Assembly (NCBI RefSeq): GCF_900103695.1
Contig: NZ_FNHF01000003.1
Span: 310,001 to 374,000 of the forward strand
Direction: 5' to 3'
DNA: 64,000 bases
From: Sediminibacillus halophilus
GTDB taxonomy: Bacteria; Bacillota; Bacilli; Bacillales; Amphibacillaceae
Shown: positions 25,953-34,889 of the stretch, in pieces
Layout of the letters: each line of letters begins with the position of its first letter
Position numbering within the stretch: position 1 is the first letter of the stretch
The notes under the pieces: generated by a model
What the model saw: only the letters and a program-made list of their open reading frames with translations
Told to the model about the DNA's origin: nothing
Databases searched by the model: none
Translations under genes and position numbers: made by a program

Positions 25953-27170
25953 ATGCAGCGTGGAAGCTTTCAGTGGATGAAGACATTGAACAAGTCTATC
26001 ATCCTGAATAAAATCAGGACAGGCGGCCCCATATCCCGGGCCCAAATAGCCAAGGATACAAAATTGACGCCCCCAACAGTAAGCAGTATTGTAAAAGAAC
26101 TGATCGAGCAGGGAATCGTCCGGGAAAGTGCCCAGGGAACCTCACAGGGCGGCCGCAAGCCGACGATGCTGATTATCAATAGTACAGAATTCTACATAAT
26201 CGGAATCGATGCCGGGCCTCGCACCGTTAAATTTGTCCTGGCTGATTTGTCGGGAGAACTAAAGGAAGAAAAAATTATTCCGATCGATAGAAAGATAACC
26301 GGCCACCAATTTATCAATATCTTGGTAACTGGTATTAAAAGCGTTCTATCGGCCCGAAAAGCCTTGGCTGGCAAAATTGCCGGGATTGGAGTGGCAATGC
26401 ACGGTGTTGTGAAAGTGGAAGAAGGGGTGTCCGAGTTTGCCCCGAATCTGGACTTACACGATGTGGCGATAAAAGAGGAGCTAGAGAAGGCTTTCGACTA
26501 TGAAGTGAAAGTCGAAAATGATGCGCGGGCGATGGCGCTTGGAGAAGCATGGTTTGGTGATAGTGAAGGGGTAAAAAGCATGCTGGCGTTGAACATCGGC
26601 AGCGGTATCGGTGCCGGGCTGATGATTGACGGAAAGCTCTACCACGGAGAATACGATTTGGCTGGGGAAATTGGCCATATGACGCTTGATGTAAATGGGG
26701 AAGAGTGTACCTGCGGAAACAATGGCTGCTTGCAAACGGTGGCTTCTGGTCCAGCGATTGAAAAACGTGCAAAACAGTTGCTTGCAGAGGGGAGGGCTGG
26801 AGGTCTGGCTTCACTTGCCGGAGGAAATCCGGACCAGGTGTCCGGCGAACTCGTTTATCAGGCAGCAGTTCAAGGGGATAAGGATTCCAAGGCGATACTG
26901 GAGGAAACCGGAACCTATATCGGTATTGGACTCACCAATCTGATTCATGTCATCAACCCAAGTAAAATCGTTATCGGCGGGGGAGTTTCCAGTGCGGGGG
27001 GCATGATTTTACAGCCAATTAAGCAAACCATTAAAGCTAGGGCATTGACAAATGAAGCGAAACAGACGGAAATCGCTATTTCGCCGTTGCAGAGCAATGC
27101 GACGGTTTTAGGGGCCGTAGCTCTGGTACTGACCGAGTTGTTTGATCCGTTGCCTCGTAATTCCGACTGA
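25953..27170 (+). CDS. ROK-family transcriptional repressor, candidate galactose regulator
   Basis: 405 residues; ATG at 25953 with AGGTGGG upstream. An N-terminal winged helix (about 10-70) with RTGGPISRAQIAKDT and PPTVSSIVKELIEQGI is followed by a ROK sugar-binding domain: IGIDAGPRTVKFVLADL near 85, IENDARA-like VENDARAMALGE near 190, LNIGSGIGAGLMIDG near 215 and the zinc motif CTCGNNGCLQ near 253 (final Glu replaced by Gln). It resembles XylR/NagC repressors, but no xylose genes are nearby. Shared operator sequence with the gal operon makes galactose control the best guess. The decayed pentapeptide gene follows 14 bp later. Confidence 0.85.
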   Translation: MQRGSFQWMKTLNKSIILNKIRTGGPISRAQIAKDTKLTPPTVSSIVKELIEQGIVRESAQGTSQGGRKPTMLIINSTEFYIIGIDAGPRTVKFVLADLSGELKEEKIIPIDRKITGHQFINILVTGIKSVLSARKALAGKIAGIGVAMHGVVKVEEGVSEFAPNLDLHDVAIKEELEKAFDYEVKVENDARAMALGEAWFGDSEGVKSMLALNIGSGIGAGLMIDGKLYHGEYDLAGEIGHMTLDVNGEECTCGNNGCLQTVASGPAIEKRAKQLLAEGRAGGLASLAGGNPDQVSGELVYQAAVQGDKDSKAILEETGTYIGIGLTNLIHVINPSKIVIGGGVSSAGGMILQPIKQTIKARALTNEAKQTEIAISPLQSNATVLGAVALVLTELFDPLPRNSD

Positions 27171-27184
27171 AGAAGGGGGAAACC

Positions 27185-27686
27185 ATGAAAGATGGAGGAG
27201 AAAATAAACAAGGCATTCCTCCTGCTTTGTCGGCAGCGAAGTCCGAGGACTTTGCATATGGCAATGCAACACATCACATTGTCAGGTGAACTGCAAAAAG
27301 TCTTGGAAGAAACGGTACAACTCACTGAATTATCCCCGGCCGAACTTTTACAAGTGAATGTTTCCATTCATAGAAATAAAGTAAATAAGTTGCTAGTCAA
27401 AACGAGCGAGTTGGTGCGCGAAAGGATAAATAGCGGTAAGGATTTTCAGCTAACGGAAAAGGATAACCTTATAGGTGCTAATCTACGCGGAACCGATTTG
27501 AAGGGTGCCGATCTTAGAGGAAAGTGGCTGATAGCTGCAGAGTTGTATAAGACAGATTACGTGCTGTCGATATTATTGGAGCAGACTTACGAGATGCAAA
27601 TGAAAGCGGAGCTGATTTCACGGACATCATTACCCCATGCTACTATCCTTCCGCCAGCACTAAAGATACCGGAACATTGGAGGTAA
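27185..27686 (+). pseudogene. Broken pentapeptide-repeat protein gene
   Basis: A good ribosome site (AGGGGGAA) precedes ATG 27185, whose frame gives PALSAAKSEDFAYGNAT and stops at once. The next segment is in another frame (from 27255) and reads LEETVQLTELSPAELLQVNV, then TSELVRERI and the repeats GANLRGTDLKGADLRG. Near 27558 one base is missing: the continuing repeats (ADLRAVDIIGADLRDANESG, then ADFTDI) lie in a third frame. The tail ILPPALKIPEHW is back in the second frame. In intact relatives these parts form one protein of about 230-280 residues, so at least two frameshifts and one or two deletions have occurred. Downstream of the ROK gene, terminator at 27691. Confidence 0.82.
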
Positions 27687-27690
27687 AAGA

Positions 27691-27722
27691 AAAAGGAGCC
27701 GGGTTTTTCCAGCTCCTTTTCC
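27691..27722. terminator. Bidirectional terminator
   Basis: AAAAGGAGC pairs with GCTCCTTTT; it serves the ROK/pentapeptide transcript and the anti-sigma gene arriving from the right. Confidence 0.88.
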
Positions 27723-27731
27723 GTTGTCACT

Positions 27732-29150
27732 TTATTTCAAGTTCACTTTTATAGGTTCCATTTTAATTGGTTTTTCGTTTGCGCTTAAGGTAGCGAACGG
27801 AACAAGTAGAGAATAGTCCTTAAAATTGAACTCCGCCGGATTATCTAAGGTATAAATGGATTGAAAGTGCAAACTGTTTTCATCGAGTAGAGTTGCCTGA
27901 TCACTCCGAATCTCATGTTCAAGCATCTTTTGTCTGTCCAGTTCTCCTTTTTCATCCCTTCGCACATTGTCTGATTTAATCAGTTGAATAAAATCCGCAA
28001 AGTTTTGAATGATATCTTTTCTGATTTTGCTTGTATCGGTATGTTGTATCGTGTAATCAACTGTTATTTGTTCTCCGTTTTGTTCCATGTTGGTTACCTT
28101 GACAGCATAGTCAAATCTGTTGCTTTCCACTGTGAAAGGTGTTGGTTGATTCATCGCTCCAACCTGCATCGTATCGTTTTTTACTATTTCGGGTTGGATT
28201 GTTAGAGAGCTTGCATCCTCACTGATTTTGTCGCTGAATAATTCTTGGTATTCTTTTGAAACAGAAGCCCCATCTGCCTCGGTTGTTAAAAGATTTGGAT
28301 GGAATTTTGATAATCGATTACCATTATTATCGACTACATGGATTCTGATTTCATCTTTCTCCCCTTCTAATGGCAAAGTGGTCTCATAATTTAATGTTGT
28401 GGTTGCTTCCCCTTTGACGACCGACTGCATTGTAAGAGAGTAGCCCTTGCCTGCCAATTGACTCTTAGCATCTGTGTAAATAGTCTCTGGAGGAATTTGC
28501 TCAACAGGAATATCGAAATTCCACTTTCCCTTCACCCCGGTAATCGAAGTAAAGGTTAATGGTAACGAATAGCTTGCAGGCAAATCAGCTTCTGCGTTAT
28601 AAAACTCCATTGAAGCGATATATCCATCTTCTGTTTCTGTTAATTCTTTCATCGTCGAAGACCATTGATTTTGTTCTTTTCCATCAAAAAGGTGAAAGGA
28701 GTATCCTGCCTCCGGTCCGCGATTGCCACCCATGTTTTCCAGAGAAATTTTCTCCCCTTTTGCTTGGAACGTGACACCGATAATATTCCCATCATAATAA
28801 GCACTTGTTATGGTTATATCGATCCCATTACTCGTCGCCGTTTTGTTTATCTGGGTCACTAAATCACTTTCCATTAACTCATGACCAATTTGTAAGCCTG
28901 CTTTTTCATAGACACTGCCTAGTAAAGGGACCGTCGACAAGGCATAGGAAACGGGGGCGAAAACGAATCCGGCTGCCAGGAAAAAGGTGGCTGCACCTGC
29001 TGCAATCGTGCCGGAAAGCTTGATTTTGGAATTTCTGCGTGCTCTTTTTTCTATTCGCCCTCTGGTTATTCCTTTGTCTATCGCATGAAAAATCTCGCTT
29101 TCGGGAACATCAATCTCGCTGATTTCTTTATGATAATGCTCTTTGTCCAT
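27732..29150 (-). CDS. Membrane-anchored anti-sigma factor (DUF4179 type)
   Basis: 472 residues. A cytoplasmic N-terminus of about 45 residues, one membrane segment (about 47-70, GTIAAGAATFFLAAGFVFAP) and a long extracytoplasmic part rich in beta-type sequence. This layout, directly behind and overlapping an ECF sigma gene by 23 bp, is that of DUF4179 anti-sigma factors in Bacillus. The cytoplasmic part should hold the sigma factor inactive until a surface signal triggers proteolysis. The inducing signal is unknown. The stop codon is followed by the shared terminator. Confidence 0.85.
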   Translation of the reverse strand: MDKEHYHKEISEIDVPESEIFHAIDKGITRGRIEKRARRNSKIKLSGTIAAGAATFFLAAGFVFAPVSYALSTVPLLGSVYEKAGLQIGHELMESDLVTQINKTATSNGIDITITSAYYDGNIIGVTFQAKGEKISLENMGGNRGPEAGYSFHLFDGKEQNQWSSTMKELTETEDGYIASMEFYNAEADLPASYSLPLTFTSITGVKGKWNFDIPVEQIPPETIYTDAKSQLAGKGYSLTMQSVVKGEATTTLNYETTLPLEGEKDEIRIHVVDNNGNRLSKFHPNLLTTEADGASVSKEYQELFSDKISEDASSLTIQPEIVKNDTMQVGAMNQPTPFTVESNRFDYAVKVTNMEQNGEQITVDYTIQHTDTSKIRKDIIQNFADFIQLIKSDNVRRDEKGELDRQKMLEHEIRSDQATLLDENSLHFQSIYTLDNPAEFNFKDYSLLVPFATLSANEKPIKMEPIKVNLK

Positions 29151-29670
29151 TGTGATGCACTCCTTCCATATAATGTTTTAATTCCTTTTTTGCTCTGCGC
29201 AAATAGGTTTTGACGGTGTTTTCCGGCTTTTCCATGGTTTCAGCTATTTGATGAATGGGTAAGTCATGGTAATAAAATAAGATGATGACGGTTTGATATT
29301 GTTCACTTAAGTAAGAAATAGCGTTCAGTAAATCCATCTTTGCTTCTACATCCTGACTTCCCTCTGCTTCAGGTAAATGGTGAATAAGGTTTTCATCATA
29401 AACCACCTTTTTCCGTTTTCTCAATAACTCATAGGCAGTGCGAATAAGAATTTTTGTAAGCCAAGTGTAAAAGTATTCTGGTTTTTTAACTTGGTTTATG
29501 GAGACAAAAGCTTTATAGATTGTTTCCTGAAGCACATCGAGAGCGTCTTCTTTATTCTTAACGTAAAGAAATGCCGTTTTATACAATTTTTCGCTTTCGT
29601 TTTTTATAAGTGTTTCAAAGGCTGCTTCGTCTCCCTTTATTGCTTTTATGACTAGGGGTGAATGTTTCAA
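29128..29670 (-). CDS. ECF RNA polymerase sigma factor
   Basis: 180 residues; TTG at 29670 with AAAGGAGGG seven bases upstream. Region 2 is at about 10-80 (KLYKTAFLYVKNKEDALDVLQ, residues near 28-48, split here as family motif) and region 4 at about 118-170 (LSEQYQTVIILFYYHDLP and IAETMEKPENTVKTYLRRA). This is a SigV/SigO-like group-4 sigma factor. It overlaps the anti-sigma gene, so both are made together. A GAAAC-type -35 upstream suggests autoregulation. The regulon cannot be guessed from the window. Confidence 0.9.
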   Translation of the reverse strand: MKHSPLVIKAIKGDEAAFETLIKNESEKLYKTAFLYVKNKEDALDVLQETIYKAFVSINQVKKPEYFYTWLTKILIRTAYELLRKRKKVVYDENLIHHLPEAEGSQDVEAKMDLLNAISYLSEQYQTVIILFYYHDLPIHQIAETMEKPENTVKTYLRRAKKELKHYMEGVHHNGQRALS

Positions 29671-29694
29671 GTTTTTGCCCTCCTTTCACCTGTT

Positions 29695-29722
29695 AGAGCA
29701 ATTAGTGAATAGAAAAGTTTCA
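29695..29722 (-). promoter_or_regulatory. Candidate ECF-type autoregulatory promoter
   Basis: On the minus strand TGAAACTTTT (29722-29713) matches the GAAAC -35 of extracytoplasmic sigma factors. No clear CGTA/CGTC -10 was found at 16-17 bp, so this is tentative. Confidence 0.35.
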
Positions 29723-29766
29723 AAAAAATATTTATTTCCTAGAACAAAAGAGATCCTGTCATAAAG

Positions 29767-29798
29767 AAAGGGTGCTAACCAATATTAGCACCCTTTTT
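29767..29798. terminator. Terminator at the end of the gal operon
   Basis: Perfect 12-bp stem AAAGGGTGCTAA/TTAGCACCCTTT, six-base loop, T on both sides. Confidence 0.9.
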
Positions 29799-29833
29799 CG
29801 ATAAATAGTTATGGAGTTAGTTGTTTTTCTATT

Positions 29834-30877
29834 CTAAGAAAAAAATTGAAAACTCGTTTTGGAATAGTAGTCTTCACCAGCAGGCAAGAAGCAGGATGGA
29901 AATCCATCGTGATGAATGGATGCGGGAGAAGCCTGTGTTTCAAAACAGATTCCCAAGTATTGCGCCGATTCCCGCTCCTTCAGCTGCAATCCTTCTCCAA
30001 GACCATTGGAAGTGTACATGACCATTCCGGGTTGGTCGGTTTTGATCATCATTTTCCTTCCGCTAGTTTGATCGACAGCAGTGACCTGGGATTCCTGCTT
30101 GGTATCAAATATAAAGTAATGGTCGTAGCCATGTCCGGCATAGCGATTCTGTTGGTGATCGGAGCGGATTCCATCCTCTATTTTTCTTCCCTGTCGAAAA
30201 TCAAACACAGTGTCCCTGACATCCAATTTGTTACCGGTTGGAATCAATGCTTCATCAAGCTCGACGAACTGGCTGCTGTCGAGGGTCACTTCATGTTCCC
30301 GGATCGTCGATTTTAAATCGCCGCTTAAATTAAAATAAGAATGGTTAGTCGTTGTCAACACGGTGTCTTGGTCCGCGGATCCTTGATAGGTGATTGAAAA
30401 CTGATTGGTGTTATCCAAGGTGTAAGTGATTTTCATTTCCAAGTTGCCGGGATATCCGTTTTCACCATGTTCGCTTTGATGGGTAAAGACCACGCCCACC
30501 GAATTTTCTTTTTCAATCGTTTCTGTCTGCCATTTGGTCTTATGAAAGGCATCCGGTCCGCCGTGTAAATGGTTCTCCCCTTCATTGGGGGGGAGTTGAA
30601 AGGTCTTTCCATTAAGAGAAAAAGAAGATCCTTCAATTCTTCCGGCTACACGGCCGATCAGAGCACCAAAGAAATTTGGATTATCGAGATAATCTTCGAA
30701 GTTTTTATATCCCACCACAATATTTTCTTTGCGGCCGTTCTTGTCTGGCATCAGAATCTCCGTGATAATGCCGCCGAAATCGAGGCAGCTTACCTCCATG
30801 CCGCGGTCGTTGGATAAAATGAAACGTTTCCAATTCTGTCCGCTCGAAAGGGAAATTTGTTCTTGTTTGATTTGCAT
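29834..30877 (-). CDS. galM: Aldose 1-epimerase (galactose mutarotase)
   Basis: 347 residues. ATG at 30877 has AAGGAG eight bases upstream; the GTG at 30886 is too close. Catalytic residues are in ENHLHGGPDAFHK near 98-110 and NHSYFNLSG near 176, with the general base Glu in LGICFETQASP near 307. It interconverts alpha and beta anomers of galactose. Last gene of galK-galE-galT-galM; the start lies 15 bp after the galT stop. Confidence 0.94.
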   Translation of the reverse strand: MQIKQEQISLSSGQNWKRFILSNDRGMEVSCLDFGGIITEILMPDKNGRKENIVVGYKNFEDYLDNPNFFGALIGRVAGRIEGSSFSLNGKTFQLPPNEGENHLHGGPDAFHKTKWQTETIEKENSVGVVFTHQSEHGENGYPGNLEMKITYTLDNTNQFSITYQGSADQDTVLTTTNHSYFNLSGDLKSTIREHEVTLDSSQFVELDEALIPTGNKLDVRDTVFDFRQGRKIEDGIRSDHQQNRYAGHGYDHYFIFDTKQESQVTAVDQTSGRKMMIKTDQPGMVMYTSNGLGEGLQLKERESAQYLGICFETQASPASIHHDGFPSCFLPAGEDYYSKTSFQFFS

Positions 30878-30892
30878 TCGATACACTCCTTG

Positions 30893-32386
30893 CTAGCCTT
30901 GATTCAATACCATGATAAATCGCTGAAAAGCCTGGTTCCCTTGTTCATCTCGTTTGAAGACACCCGCATCTTCCAATACTCTGGTGAATTTTTTCCCTAC
31001 CTCATTTTGCAAAATGACTTCCACATTCTCCTTTTGCACCTTGTTTTGCTGTTTGATTTGTTCTGCCCACTTGCGATGGTGAGCAGGAACTTCTTCCGAT
31101 TCTTCGAGTAAAAAGCGTTTGACTTCCTCCAGTTCGGATTTCAGTCTGGCTGGCAGGACCGCTAATCCCATTACTTCGATCAAACCGATGTTTTCCCGCT
31201 TGATATGGTGAACATCGGCATGTGGATGGAATATCCCCAAAGGATGCTGTTCGGATGTACGGTTGTTGCGCAGCACGATGTCCATTTCCAGGCGGCCGTT
31301 CCGCATCCGGACTATTGGCGTAACGGTATTATGCGGCGTATCACCGCTATAAGCCTTGATGGATACTTGTTCATCCTCGTATTTTCGCCACCTTTGCAAG
31401 ATATGGTCTGCAGCATCCACCAAATTCAAACGATCGGGGGAGGAAAGGCGTATAACAGATAAAGGCCAATCGACTATTCCGGCCTGCACATTTGGAAAAT
31501 CCTTTAACAAAAATGTTTCCGTTTCAGGAGCAGTCTCCATGGCAAACCGATAACGGCCGCCTTGATAATGATCGTGGCTGAGAATCGATCCCCCGACAAT
31601 CGGCAGGTCGGCATTGGAGCCGAGAAAATAATGCGGAAACTTTTCTACAAAAGCGGTCAGACGCAGGAATGTCTGCCGGTCAATTTTCATTTCGCGGTGT
31701 TCTTCTGCAAGTACGATGCTGTGTTCGTTGTAATAAACATAGGGCGAATATTGCAGGTACCAGTTTTCTCCTTGCAAAGGCACTTTGACTATCCGGTGAT
31801 TAGACCGAGCCGGGTGGCCGATCCTGCCGACATACCCTTCGTTTTCCCTGCATAAAACACATGGAGGATACCCGACCACCTGTTTTTCCTCTTTTTCCCG
31901 CCTAATTTGTTCTGGATCTTTTTCCGGTTTGGACAGATTGATGGTAATATCCATTTTCCCGTAAGAAGTGTCCGCTTTAAAGTGGACATTTTTCCTTATT
32001 CGCTTCATTTGAATATAATTGCTATTTTTGCTTAGTGTGTAGAAGTAATCGGTCGCCTGTTCTGCCTTTTCCTTATACTTGGCTTCAAACGTCTGTTGGA
32101 CAGCGGAAGGTTTCGGCATAAAGATATTCATCACATTGGCAGCGAATATCTCCTTTTCATCCAGCACGTCCTCGATGACTTGGTGTTCTATCGCATAATC
32201 GACTAGCTCCTCGACCAAGTCGGGGATGGAAGTATGTTGCGTTCCGATAAAGACTTCTTCTTGAAAATCACTTTCCTTCAGCAGACCGAGCAGCTGATTG
32301 CGTACATATACGGTATCCTGTCGTTCAATCAATCCGGCAGAAATGGCTTTTTCTATTAATCTGAAAATTGTTTGAAATACTGACAT
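30893..32386 (-). CDS. galT: UDP-glucose--hexose-1-phosphate uridylyltransferase, class II
   Basis: 497 residues, the length of the Firmicutes class II GalT. Its ATG shares one base with the galE stop (TAATG). Motifs include YPPCVLCRENEGYVGR near 173 and the active-site region GGSILSHDHYQGGR near 263, with the catalytic His in SHDHYQ. It exchanges UMP between UDP-glucose and galactose 1-phosphate in the Leloir pathway. Confidence 0.95.
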   Translation of the reverse strand: MSVFQTIFRLIEKAISAGLIERQDTVYVRNQLLGLLKESDFQEEVFIGTQHTSIPDLVEELVDYAIEHQVIEDVLDEKEIFAANVMNIFMPKPSAVQQTFEAKYKEKAEQATDYFYTLSKNSNYIQMKRIRKNVHFKADTSYGKMDITINLSKPEKDPEQIRREKEEKQVVGYPPCVLCRENEGYVGRIGHPARSNHRIVKVPLQGENWYLQYSPYVYYNEHSIVLAEEHREMKIDRQTFLRLTAFVEKFPHYFLGSNADLPIVGGSILSHDHYQGGRYRFAMETAPETETFLLKDFPNVQAGIVDWPLSVIRLSSPDRLNLVDAADHILQRWRKYEDEQVSIKAYSGDTPHNTVTPIVRMRNGRLEMDIVLRNNRTSEQHPLGIFHPHADVHHIKRENIGLIEVMGLAVLPARLKSELEEVKRFLLEESEEVPAHHRKWAEQIKQQNKVQKENVEVILQNEVGKKFTRVLEDAGVFKRDEQGNQAFQRFIMVLNQG

Positions 32387-33387
32387 TACGCCTCCACTCC
32401 ACCATCATAGCCGTGTGGGTGGTTACGATGCCAGTTCCATGCATCCTCGATAATTTCTTCTATCGAAGTTCGGGATGGCTCCCAGCCCAAAATGCGCTTA
32501 GCTTTGTCCGCAGATGCAATCAAGACGCTGGGATCGCCGGGGCGGCGTTCACCAGGGACGGCCGGTATCGATCTGCCGGTCACTTTTCGGGCAGTATCGA
32601 TTATCTGTTTTACTGAGAAGCCTTGGTTGCTTCCAAGGTTGAAAATCTCGCTTTCCCCGCCGTTTTCCAAGTAGGACAGCGCGAGCAGGTGAGCATCAAT
32701 CAAGTCCTCCACATGGATGTAGTCCCGGATACACGTGCCATCTTCGGTATTATAGTCTTCTCCAAAAATAGTGAGGGCTTTACGCTGCTCTAGAGCGGTC
32801 TGCAAGACAATGGGAATCAGATGGGTTTCCGGTTGGTGGTCTTCTCCGATTTCACCTGTCTTTCTGGCACCAGCAACATTGAAATAACGAAGAGAAACGT
32901 ATTTGATTCCATAGGCAATTGCACACCATTTCATCATTTTTTCCATTGTCAGTTTTGTTTCCCCATATGTGCTTTCCGGTTTCGTCGGCATATCCTCGGT
33001 AATTGGGACAGCATCCGGCTCTCCATAGGTTGCGGCAGTGGAAGAAAAAACTATCCTGTTGACGTTGTGTTCTTTCATGGTTTCCAGCAGTACTTGTGTA
33101 CCGTATACGTTGTTGCTGAAATACTTCAATGGCTCCTGCATCGATTCACCGACAAGCGAATTAGCAGAGAAATGCAAGACTGCGTCAATGTTTTCCTTGC
33201 TAAATACATCGTCCAAAAATTGTTTATCGCGAATATCTCCTTGATAGTAGGCTGCATCGGGGTGAACAGCTTGGCAATGTCCAGTTTCCAAACTATCTAC
33301 CACCACCACACGGTCATTCTGATCGATTAACTGGTAGACTGCGTGCGAACCGATGTACCCAGCCCCTCCTAAGACTAAAATACTCAT
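32386..33387 (-). CDS. galE: UDP-glucose 4-epimerase
   Basis: 333 residues; AAAAGGAGTG before the ATG. NAD-binding GGAGYIGSH at 7-15, catalytic FSSTAATYG near 122 and YGETK near 148-152 are intact. It turns UDP-galactose into UDP-glucose, and also supplies UDP-galactose for envelope sugars. It lies between galK (26-bp gap) and galT (one-base overlap). Confidence 0.96.
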   Translation of the reverse strand: MSILVLGGAGYIGSHAVYQLIDQNDRVVVVDSLETGHCQAVHPDAAYYQGDIRDKQFLDDVFSKENIDAVLHFSANSLVGESMQEPLKYFSNNVYGTQVLLETMKEHNVNRIVFSSTAATYGEPDAVPITEDMPTKPESTYGETKLTMEKMMKWCAIAYGIKYVSLRYFNVAGARKTGEIGEDHQPETHLIPIVLQTALEQRKALTIFGEDYNTEDGTCIRDYIHVEDLIDAHLLALSYLENGGESEIFNLGSNQGFSVKQIIDTARKVTGRSIPAVPGERRPGDPSVLIASADKAKRILGWEPSRTSIEEIIEDAWNWHRNHPHGYDGGVEA

Positions 33388-33413
33388 CTATCCCACTCCT
33401 TTTCAGGTTCCTT

Positions 33414-34580
33414 TTATAATTGTTTTGCTCCGTCACTGATCGTTGCAGGGTAAAACGTGGCATCGTAACCTACCTGTTCCCGATATAAGTGGTTGACCCT
33501 TTCGGTAAAGCTCTCCACGTTTTCTTCAGGCACGATGGCGATTGCACAGCCGCCGAATCCGGCCCCTGTCATTCTTGCCCCTAAAACGCCAGGCTGCCTC
33601 CAGGCTGCTGCGACTATTGTATCGAGTTCTTTGCCTGTGACCTCGTAATCCTGCTGCAAGGAAATGTGCGACTGGTTCATTAGTTCTCCAAATTGCTTAA
33701 GGTCATTCGATTTCAAGCTTTGCAGCGCCTTTACCGTCCGGCGGTTTTCATACACAGCGTGTTTGGCGCGTTTTCGGTCGAGCGGATGCTGGATGGCGAG
33801 TTTGTATTTTTCAAACTGTTCCTCTGTTAAATCTCCCAAACTACTAATGCCGATCACTTTTTGTAAATCGGCAAGCGCACGCTCACACTCCATCCGCCGT
33901 TCATTATATTTCGAACCTGCCAATTCTCTTCGCTTGTTGGTGTTGATGATCATCACGATATACCCTTCCAGCTGGATGGGGGCATAGGAATAATCTAGCG
34001 ATTGACAATCGAGCAATATGGCATGATCTTTTTTGCCCATACCGATGGCAAACTGGTCCATTATCCCGCTGTTAACACCGATATACTCGTTTTCGACTTT
34101 CTGGCCGAGCCTGATCATACGGGTGCGGTCAATAGATAAATTGTATAGCGACTCGGCCACAACGCCAGTTACCATTTCTATCGAGGCAGACGAGGATAAA
34201 CCAGCACCATTAGGAATATCACCCCAAAATAAGATATCTGCTCCTGAAGAAATGTTGAGTCCTTCCTTCATTAAATAGTTTATCATGCCTTTTGGATAAT
34301 TGGCCCATTGATCTTTCTCTTGATAATCAAGCTGTTCTATCTCGCATGTAATGATACCGGTTTCAGAGAAATTGACCGAATAAAACCTATAGATTTGATC
34401 GCCGCGCTTGGCGGCGGCCGCGTATGTTCCGAATGAGATGGAAGCGGGGAAGACGTGTCCACCGTTATAATCCGTGTGTTCACCGATTAAGTTAATTCGT
34501 CCTGGTGCAAAGAACAAATGGGGCTGTTCTGCAGTCTGAAAAACATCTTGAAAGGTATGAACCAGTTGTTCTATATCCAT
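33414..34580 (-). CDS. galK: Galactokinase
   Basis: 388 residues, GAGGAGC before the ATG. GHMP-kinase motifs: the galactokinase signature GRINLIGEHTDYNGG near 27-41, the ATP loop IPNGAGLSSSASIE near 118-131, and GARMTGAGFGGCAI near 340. It phosphorylates galactose with ATP. First gene of the gal operon; the promoter region carries the 15-base sequence shared with the ROK regulator. No galactose transporter is in the operon. Confidence 0.96.
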   Translation of the reverse strand: MDIEQLVHTFQDVFQTAEQPHLFFAPGRINLIGEHTDYNGGHVFPASISFGTYAAAAKRGDQIYRFYSVNFSETGIITCEIEQLDYQEKDQWANYPKGMINYLMKEGLNISSGADILFWGDIPNGAGLSSSASIEMVTGVVAESLYNLSIDRTRMIRLGQKVENEYIGVNSGIMDQFAIGMGKKDHAILLDCQSLDYSYAPIQLEGYIVMIINTNKRRELAGSKYNERRMECERALADLQKVIGISSLGDLTEEQFEKYKLAIQHPLDRKRAKHAVYENRRTVKALQSLKSNDLKQFGELMNQSHISLQQDYEVTGKELDTIVAAAWRQPGVLGARMTGAGFGGCAIAIVPEENVESFTERVNHLYREQVGYDATFYPATISDGAKQL

Positions 34581-34603
34581 CCAATGCTCCTCTCTAAAGT
34601 TAG

Positions 34604-34628
34604 CTTATAAAAACTTAATTAAGTTAAT
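34604..34628 (-). promoter_or_regulatory. gal operon -10 box and putative ROK operator
   Basis: On the minus strand ATTAACTTAATTAAG (34628-34614), then four bases, then TATAAG (34609-34604) as -10. The AACTTAATTAAGTT core is a perfect 14-bp palindrome. The element sits 24 bp before galK and is identical over 15 bases to that before the ROK gene. A cre-like sequence TTTAAACGCTTTTT lies at 34657-34670, upstream. Confidence 0.7.
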
Positions 34629-34771
34629 TAATTATCTAAATTTAAGCTTACTATGCTTTAAACGCTTTTTCAAGTACCAAAAATAATTTGTTCCTTCTGT
34701 TCGAAAGAATGTTGTCAATGGGATAGCCTCTCTGATTATAAGCTCGAGTTACTGGTGGCCGCGGTGGAAAA

Positions 34772-34799
34772 TTGACACATTGCTAAAATCTGATAAGAT
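34772..34799 (+). promoter_or_regulatory. Promoter of the nitroreductase gene
   Basis: TTGACA at 34772-34777, 16-bp spacer, TAAGAT at 34794-34799. A second TTGACA at 34804-34809 lies next to the Fur box and could act as an alternative -35. Confidence 0.6.
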
Positions 34800-34814
34800 A
34801 AGTTTGACAGCTGA

Positions 34815-34829
34815 TGATAATGATTATCA
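34815..34829. promoter_or_regulatory. Fur box
   Basis: TGATAATGATTATCA is an exact match to the 7-1-7 Bacillus Fur consensus TGATAATNATTATCA. It lies about 10 bp after the predicted start of transcription and 60 bp before the start codon. PerR and Zur boxes differ in the outer bases. Confidence 0.9.
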
Positions 34830-34889
34830 CTATTAATAAATGCTAACAGCTTCGTATATTGCTATATATAGGATAAAGGGGAGAGAATC

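Noticed and set aside
26335-26814. 159-codon open frame on the minus strand with basic composition
   Set aside because: Antisense to the ROK gene and without start signal.
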